This document shows, in pieces, positions 7,144-10,894 of a stretch of 10,894 nt of DNA. The notes beneath the pieces are model-generated. The model saw only the letters and a program-made list of their open reading frames with translations, was not told where the DNA came from and did not search any database. Both the position numbers and the translations under genes were made by a program. Source of the stretch: Acidovorax sp. (GTDB lineage: Bacteria; Pseudomonadota; Gammaproteobacteria; Burkholderiales; Burkholderiaceae_C); assembly GCA_011620245.1 (NCBI GenBank), contig WOZN01000029.1, forward strand, positions 1 to 10,894, in the 5' to 3' direction. Each line of letters begins with the position of its first letter. The stretch's first letter is position 1.

Positions 7144-8321
7144 AGGTTTTGTTGTTCTCCACGCTGTACCCCAGCGCAGTGCGCCCCATCCACGGCATCT
7201 TCGTGGAGACACGCCTGCGTGAACTGCTCAAGACCGGCGAGGTGCACGCCAAGGTGGTGGCGCCGGTGCCATGGTTTCCCTTCAAGGACCAGCGCTTCGG
7301 CGAGTATGCGCAGTTCGCAGCCACCCCGCTCGTGGAGCAGCGCAACGGCGTCGAAGTGCACCACCCGCGCTACCTGCTCCCGCCCAAGGTGGGTATGAAT
7401 CTCGCCCCCTATGCCATGGCACTGGGGGCCTTGCCCACCATCCGCCGCTTGCAGCGCCAGGGTTTCGACTTCGATCTCATCGATGCACACTATTACTATC
7501 CCGATGGTGCTGCCGCAGCGCTGCTGGCCAAGTGGATTGACAAACCCTTTGTCGTGACGGGGCGCGGCACCGACCTGAATCTCATTGCGCAGTACCCCTT
7601 TCCGCGCAAACTAATCTTGAAAACTGCCGCACAGGCCCGCGCATCCATTGGCGTGTGCCAGGCGCTCATGGACAAGCTGGGCGAACTGGGCGCCGACCGT
7701 GCCAAACTCCTCACCCTGCGCAACGGCGTGGACCTGGAGCGCTTCGTGCCTGAAGACCGCGCCGACGCCCGCCGGCGCCTGGGCCTGCCGGTCGAGGGGC
7801 GCTACCTGCTGTCGGTGGGGCACCTAATCGAGCGCAAGGGGCACCATATTGCCATCGAAGCCCTGCCGCATTTGCCTGGGGTGACCTTGCTCATCGCTGG
7901 TGCCGGCCCAGAGGAGGCAGCCCTGAAAGATCTGGCCAGGCGCCTGGGCGTGGCCGACCGCTTGCGCTGGGCCGGCGTGGTGCCCCAAACTGAACTGAAG
8001 TGGTGGTATAGCGCGGCCAACGTACTGGCCTTGTGCAGCAGTCGCGAGGGCTGGGCCAATGTGCTGCTGGAGGCCATGGCCTGCGGCACGCCGGTGATAG
8101 CCACTGACATCTGGGGAACGCCCGAGGTGGTGAGTAACCCTGCGGCCGGCGTGCTGATGGCGCGCCGTGACGCTCCGGCACTGGCAGCGGCCTGGGTGCG
8201 ACTGCACACCCAGTTGCCAACGCGAGAAGAAACCCGCGCCCACGCGCAGACCTTCTCTTGGCAAGCGACGACGCAGGGGCAACTGCAGCTCTTCCAGAGG
8301 GTTGTCGATGCCACGGCCTGA
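7140..8321 (+). CDS. GT4 glycosyltransferase
   Basis: This is a 393-residue retaining GT-B glycosyltransferase, presumed cytoplasmic and acting on the same lipid-linked glycan. The N-terminus MKVLLFSTLYPSAVRPIHG (1-19) and FVETRLREL (21-29) are typical of GT4 enzymes of polysaccharide clusters. DLIDAHYYYPDGAAAA (112-127), VTGRGTDLN (139-147) and RNGVDLERF (194-202) follow. The donor domain has SVGHLIERKGHH (225-236), IAGAGPEE (252-259) and a complete EX7E motif with Glu303 and Glu311 in SREGWANVLLEAMACGTPV. The start overlaps the previous stop as ATGA (7140-7143) and has a good GAAGG Shine-Dalgarno. The frame stays open upstream to 6429, but that stretch lies within the neighbouring gene and gives an Arg/Ala/Gly-rich sequence without domains. 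The gene ends 14 bases inside the next one. It is a different sequence type from the two preceding GT4 proteins, so it is not a recent duplicate. The sugar is unknown. Confidence 0.9.
   Translation: MKVLLFSTLYPSAVRPIHGIFVETRLRELLKTGEVHAKVVAPVPWFPFKDQRFGEYAQFAATPLVEQRNGVEVHHPRYLLPPKVGMNLAPYAMALGALPTIRRLQRQGFDFDLIDAHYYYPDGAAAALLAKWIDKPFVVTGRGTDLNLIAQYPFPRKLILKTAAQARASIGVCQALMDKLGELGADRAKLLTLRNGVDLERFVPEDRADARRRLGLPVEGRYLLSVGHLIERKGHHIAIEALPHLPGVTLLIAGAGPEEAALKDLARRLGVADRLRWAGVVPQTELKWWYSAANVLALCSSREGWANVLLEAMACGTPVIATDIWGTPEVVSNPAAGVLMARRDAPALAAAWVRLHTQLPTREETRAHAQTFSWQATTQGQLQLFQRVVDATA
8296..8301 (+). promoter_or_regulatory. Strong ribosome binding site AGAGGG for the gene at 8308
   Basis: AGAGGG at 8296-8301 sits 6 bases before ATG 8308, within the last codons of the preceding glycosyltransferase. 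It supports 8308 rather than the upstream ATG at 8167, which would add 47 Arg/Ser-rich residues ahead of the first membrane segment. Confidence 0.75.
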
Positions 8322-9927
8322 CACGCTTTCCCTCCATTCTTCAGAGCGCCTGCTGGCTTGGGCGCTGGTACTGGTATGTGTGGCTTTGCTGTTTGCACAG
8401 GCACCCCATGGCGGTGCCTTTTACTGGAGCGACTCGCCGCGCCATGCTCTCAATGGTGTGTTTGTCATGGACATGATCAAGGCCATGCCCATCGACGATC
8501 CGACTGGCTATGCCTATCGCTACTACGCCCAGTACCCGGCGCTCACGATCTTGTTCTACCCTCCGCTGTTCTATGCCATCAGTGCGCCGTTCTACGCGGT
8601 GCTCGGGGTGTCGCACGAAACGGCGCTGCTGGTGGTGGCACTGCACTACCTGGCGCTGGGCCTGGGCTGCTGGCGCCTGGCGCGGTATTGGCTGCCAGCC
8701 GCCCCGTCGCTTGCGTTTGCCGCGCTCGTGCTCTGGCTGCCTGAGGTGGCCTTCTGGGGGCGACAGGTGATGCTCGAGGTGCCCGCCTTTGCCTTCCTGG
8801 TGTGGAGCGTGGTGGCCGTGATGGCCTACCTGCGCGGCGGGCCATCCAGGTGGCTGTACCTGGGCGCTGCGCTGCTGGTGCTGGGCATGTACACCAAGAT
8901 CAGCGTGGCCTACATGGGGGTGGTCTATGCGGTCTTGATCGCGCAACGCGATGGCTGGGCGGCACTGCGCAACCGCCACCACTGGTGGGTAGCTGCCCTG
9001 TCTGTGGTGGGCTTGCTGCCCCTGGCCGTGCTCACCCTCAAGTTCGGCCAGGCCAACATGCAGTCGGTCACTGGCGTGGCCGATGCCGTGGCCTCGCGTG
9101 CAAGCTGGCAAGGCTGGGTGTGGTATCTGCAGCGGATCCCCGGGCAGGTAGGGTGGCCGCTGACTCTGCTGGGCCTGGCTGGTGCCATCATGGCCGCATG
9201 GCGGCGCATACCCGGTCTGGGCTTGTGGTGGCTGGGCTTTGCGGTGGGCTATCTGTTCTTCTCGTCCATCGACTTGAAGGAGGCCCGCCACAGCATATTC
9301 TTGCTGCCCTCGGTGGTCTTTTTTGCCGTCCTTTTTGTGCACGCCGTGGTGCCACCCCGCCTGGGCCGCTGGGCGCATGCCGCGCTGGCCGTGTTGGTGC
9401 TTGCCACCGTGGGTTTGACCGCGTGGACGCGCCCGGTGTTTTACGTGCAGGGCTACGCCGAGGCGGCAGCCGAGGTGGCCCGGCTTGCACCGCGTGACAG
9501 CACGGTCATGTTCTCGGGTTATCGCGACGGTTCATTTGTGTTCAACATGCGCGCAAGGGAGGACCGCCGCGACCTGAAAGTGATGAGGGCTGACAAACTG
9601 CTGCTGGGCGTGGCCGTGCGACGGGAACTGGGCGTCGAGCAAAAGGGCCTGACCGAGGCCGAAATTGCCGAGGCCATCAGTGCCAACGGTGTTCACTACG
9701 TTGTGATGCAGCCCGGCTTCTGGACCGACCTGGAGGCCATGCAGCGCTTTGAACGGGTGATGGCCAGCGACCAGTTTGAAGAAGTGGTGCGCATCGCTAC
9801 CCCGGCCAATCACAAGGCGCACGAGACCGAACTGGTGATCTACCGGAACAAGGGGGCGGTGGCGCCCCGCCGGCAAAGCGGAGAGATCGAATTGAGGATC
9901 ATTAATCGGTCCATTTCTGCGCAATGA
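8308..9927 (+). CDS. GT39/ArnT-like integral membrane glycosyltransferase
   Basis: This 539-residue GT-C protein has about 11-12 membrane segments (for example 15-31, 80-98, 105-124, 133-149, 157-175, 183-195, 200-212, 226-243, 283-297, 304-319, 330-348, 357-373) and a soluble C-terminal part from about 380. GT-C/GT39 enzymes take sugar from a polyprenyl-phosphate donor and transfer it on the periplasmic side. The first large loop carries Asp42 in FYWSDSPRHALNG, where the family's catalytic acidic residue lies. QYPALTILFYPPLFY (75-89), GRQVMLEVPAFAF (151-163) and KEARHSIFLLPS (324-335) are further GT39-like motifs. I chose ATG 8308 for its AGAGGG Shine-Dalgarno. The start overlaps the previous gene by 14 bases, so coupling is likely. 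The probable job is to decorate or complete the exopolysaccharide unit after flipping, but the acceptor could also be a protein or lipid (inference). The frame continues after TGA 9925-9927 into the next gene without another stop. Confidence 0.85.
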   Translation: MPRPDTLSLHSSERLLAWALVLVCVALLFAQAPHGGAFYWSDSPRHALNGVFVMDMIKAMPIDDPTGYAYRYYAQYPALTILFYPPLFYAISAPFYAVLGVSHETALLVVALHYLALGLGCWRLARYWLPAAPSLAFAALVLWLPEVAFWGRQVMLEVPAFAFLVWSVVAVMAYLRGGPSRWLYLGAALLVLGMYTKISVAYMGVVYAVLIAQRDGWAALRNRHHWWVAALSVVGLLPLAVLTLKFGQANMQSVTGVADAVASRASWQGWVWYLQRIPGQVGWPLTLLGLAGAIMAAWRRIPGLGLWWLGFAVGYLFFSSIDLKEARHSIFLLPSVVFFAVLFVHAVVPPRLGRWAHAALAVLVLATVGLTAWTRPVFYVQGYAEAAAEVARLAPRDSTVMFSGYRDGSFVFNMRAREDRRDLKVMRADKLLLGVAVRRELGVEQKGLTEAEIAEAISANGVHYVVMQPGFWTDLEAMQRFERVMASDQFEEVVRIATPANHKAHETELVIYRNKGAVAPRRQSGEIELRIINRSISAQ

Positions 9928-9996
9928 GACCTCAGATACTGCGCGAATCGGTGGTGCGAGTATGCAATTTCGGTTTTTTTATTTGAATATCTATAC
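9928..9996 (+). other. AT-rich intergenic gap before the ligase-like gene
   Basis: These 69 bases form the only sizeable gap between genes in the window. The second half is AT-rich, with a T-run at 9974-9980. No stem precedes the T-run, so I do not call a terminator. I found no convincing sigma-70 -35/-10 pair and no Shine-Dalgarno ahead of ATG 9997. A TGGTGC/ATGCA pair at 9952-9966 resembles a sigma-54 promoter, but its spacing is one base too short. The gap may still hold a promoter or a leader that uncouples the downstream gene. Confidence 0.5.
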
Positions 9997-10894
9997 ATGC
10001 GCGGTATTTTTCTTCTAGGCGTCATTCTGCTTCTGCTTCTGTGGGGCTTTCGCACGCCATTTTTATTTGTGTTGGCTTACGTCTGGGCAAGCATCTTTAC
10101 TCCGCAGCACGTCGCCTACTCAGTCATCAAGTCGATTCCGATATCACTCATTTTTGCTGTGCTTGCCTTTGGCGCACTGCTTACGCTCAAGAAGGTCGAC
10201 TACATTCGTTGGCGAGCGCAGTCGATCATCATCGGGCTATTGGCCACCTGGATGACATTGACCCTTTTGTGGGCGGTTGCCCCTGAGGGAGCCTACTTTA
10301 AATGGGATTGGGCAATCAAGAGCATTGCCTTCACGGTCATTATCCCGCACTTCATTCGGGATCGGCAGGACTTTGAAGCCTTTATCTGGACTATTCTGGT
10401 GGCTGGCATGGCGCATTGCATTCCCTTCGGGGCTAAGGTCGTTTTGTCGGGTGGCGGATATGGCATGCCTTTGGGTTTGGTAGCTGGAAACAGCGGCTAC
10501 AGCGAAGGCAGCACGTTGGCCATGTTTTCGGTCAGCCTGATTCCCATGGCCATCTATCTGTATCTTCACCAGACACTTTTGCCTCAACATCGTCTGGCGA
10601 AATGGATGTTGGGATCATTTATTGTGTTGCTATTGTTGACAGCCATCGGAACCTATGCGCGAACGGCATTGGTGTGTCTGGCGGTGCTCGCGGCAAGCTT
10701 TATTTATTATGGAAGGCGGCGTTTTTTGAGCGTGGTGTTGGTCTTGCTCTTGGCCGGTTTGGTATATCCCTTCATTGACACCGGTTGGCTTGATCGCATG
10801 TCCAGCATTAACGACGACAGTGAGGCCTCCGCCATGGGTCGAGTTGCTGTCTGGAAATGGGTGATGGAATACGTGGCAAATCACCCCTGGGGGG
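9997..10894 (+). CDS. O-antigen ligase/polymerase-like membrane protein, XrtA-associated type (3' end cut by window)
   Basis: The reading frame is open from ATG 9997 to the window edge: 299 full codons and no stop, so the gene continues to the right. The product is very hydrophobic. Membrane segments lie near 3-16, 21-34, 47-63, 76-93, 108-118, 127-142, 172-190, 203-218, 223-238 and 243-259. The N-terminus, RTPFLFVLAYVWASIFTPQ (19-37) followed by VAYSVIKSIP (39-48), matches my memory of the DUF5935 region of exosortase-associated O-antigen ligases (the family modelled as TIGR03097 and relatives). TYARTALV (219-226) and GRVAVWKWV (281-289) ahead of NHPWG resemble the Wzy_C core. Such proteins polymerise a lipid-linked glycan or transfer it to an acceptor in the periplasm. 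The start has no clear Shine-Dalgarno, but no other ATG, GTG or TTG lies in frame between the previous stop and 9997. GC content is lower than in its neighbours. Confidence 0.85.
   Translation, partial: MRGIFLLGVILLLLLWGFRTPFLFVLAYVWASIFTPQHVAYSVIKSIPISLIFAVLAFGALLTLKKVDYIRWRAQSIIIGLLATWMTLTLLWAVAPEGAYFKWDWAIKSIAFTVIIPHFIRDRQDFEAFIWTILVAGMAHCIPFGAKVVLSGGGYGMPLGLVAGNSGYSEGSTLAMFSVSLIPMAIYLYLHQTLLPQHRLAKWMLGSFIVLLLLTAIGTYARTALVCLAVLAASFIYYGRRRFLSVVLVLLLAGLVYPFIDTGWLDRMSSINDDSEASAMGRVAVWKWVMEYVANHPWG

Larger units (their letters stand above)
6..9927 (+). other. Probable seven-gene operon of the XrtA exopolysaccharide locus
   Basis: Seven genes run in the same direction with gaps of 10 and 2 bases, ATGA overlaps at 4778-4781, 5965-5968 and 7140-7143, and a 14-base overlap at 8308-8321. 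This spacing leaves no room for internal terminators of the usual kind and implies translational coupling. The promoter is not visible and must lie left of the window. In related genomes the genes to the left often include a polysaccharide deacetylase, a FemAB-like protein, an XrtA-linked ATPase and chain-length proteins (family knowledge, not seen here). Confidence 0.8.

Noticed and set aside
8167..8307. Upstream ATG adding 47 residues to the GT39-like protein
   Set aside because: The extension is Arg/Ser-rich shadow sequence of the previous gene, and ATG 8308 has a strong AGAGGG Shine-Dalgarno.
8341..9378. Long minus-strand open frame (345 codons) opposite the GT39-like gene
   Set aside because: The product is His/Gln/Arg-rich with no domain, as expected from the complement of a membrane-protein gene.
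9952..9966. Sigma-54-like TGGTGC...ATGCA ahead of the ligase-like gene
   Set aside because: The distance between the GG and GC elements is 11 rather than 12 bases, and this spacing is critical for sigma-54. Two positions of the -24 box also differ.
9971..9981. T-run after the GT39-like gene as an intrinsic terminator
   Set aside because: I could not find a stable GC-rich stem directly before the T-run.

Overview
The window is a stretch of high-GC bacterial DNA carrying eight genes, all on the + strand and packed head to tail. It reads as the central part of an exosortase A (XrtA/PEP-CTERM) exopolysaccharide locus. GC-rich coding bias, the gene order (XrtA-linked glycosyltransferase 1, xrtA, asparagine-synthase-like amidotransferase, XrtA-linked glycosyltransferase 2) and the protein style suggest a Gram-negative betaproteobacterium, probably Burkholderiales/Comamonadaceae. 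The taxon is an inference without database support.

Layout. 6-1253 is a glycosyltransferase of the XrtA-associated type 1 family. Its 3' end contains a 19-bp perfect inverted repeat. 1264-2835 is exosortase A with all three catalytic residues and a fused EpsI-type domain. 2838-4781 is a class II glutamine amidotransferase/asparagine-synthase-like enzyme. 4778-5968 is the XrtA-associated type 2 glycosyltransferase. 5965-7143 and 7140-8321 are two further GT4-like glycosyltransferases. 8308-9927 is a multi-membrane-pass GT39/ArnT-like glycosyltransferase. After a 69-base AT-rich gap, an O-antigen-ligase/polymerase-like membrane protein starts at 9997 and runs off the right edge.

The first seven genes are separated by 10 bases or less or overlap (three ATGA overlaps, one 14-base overlap), so they are very probably one translationally coupled operon. 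The eighth gene has a visibly lower GC content, no clear Shine-Dalgarno and its own AT-rich leader, so it may have a different history or control.

How they may work together (inference from family knowledge): the four GT4-like enzymes extend a lipid-linked glycan at the cytoplasmic face. The amidotransferase may amidate a sugar acid. The GT39 enzyme may add a residue from a polyprenyl-phosphate donor on the periplasmic side, and the ligase/polymerase-like protein may polymerise the glycan or transfer it to an acceptor. XrtA processes PEP-CTERM proteins that are sorted to the same envelope or matrix. No PEP-CTERM substrate gene, RNA gene, mobile element or CRISPR array was seen. The system is a known type; the points most worth a second look are the strong hairpin ahead of xrtA and the composition break at the final gene.
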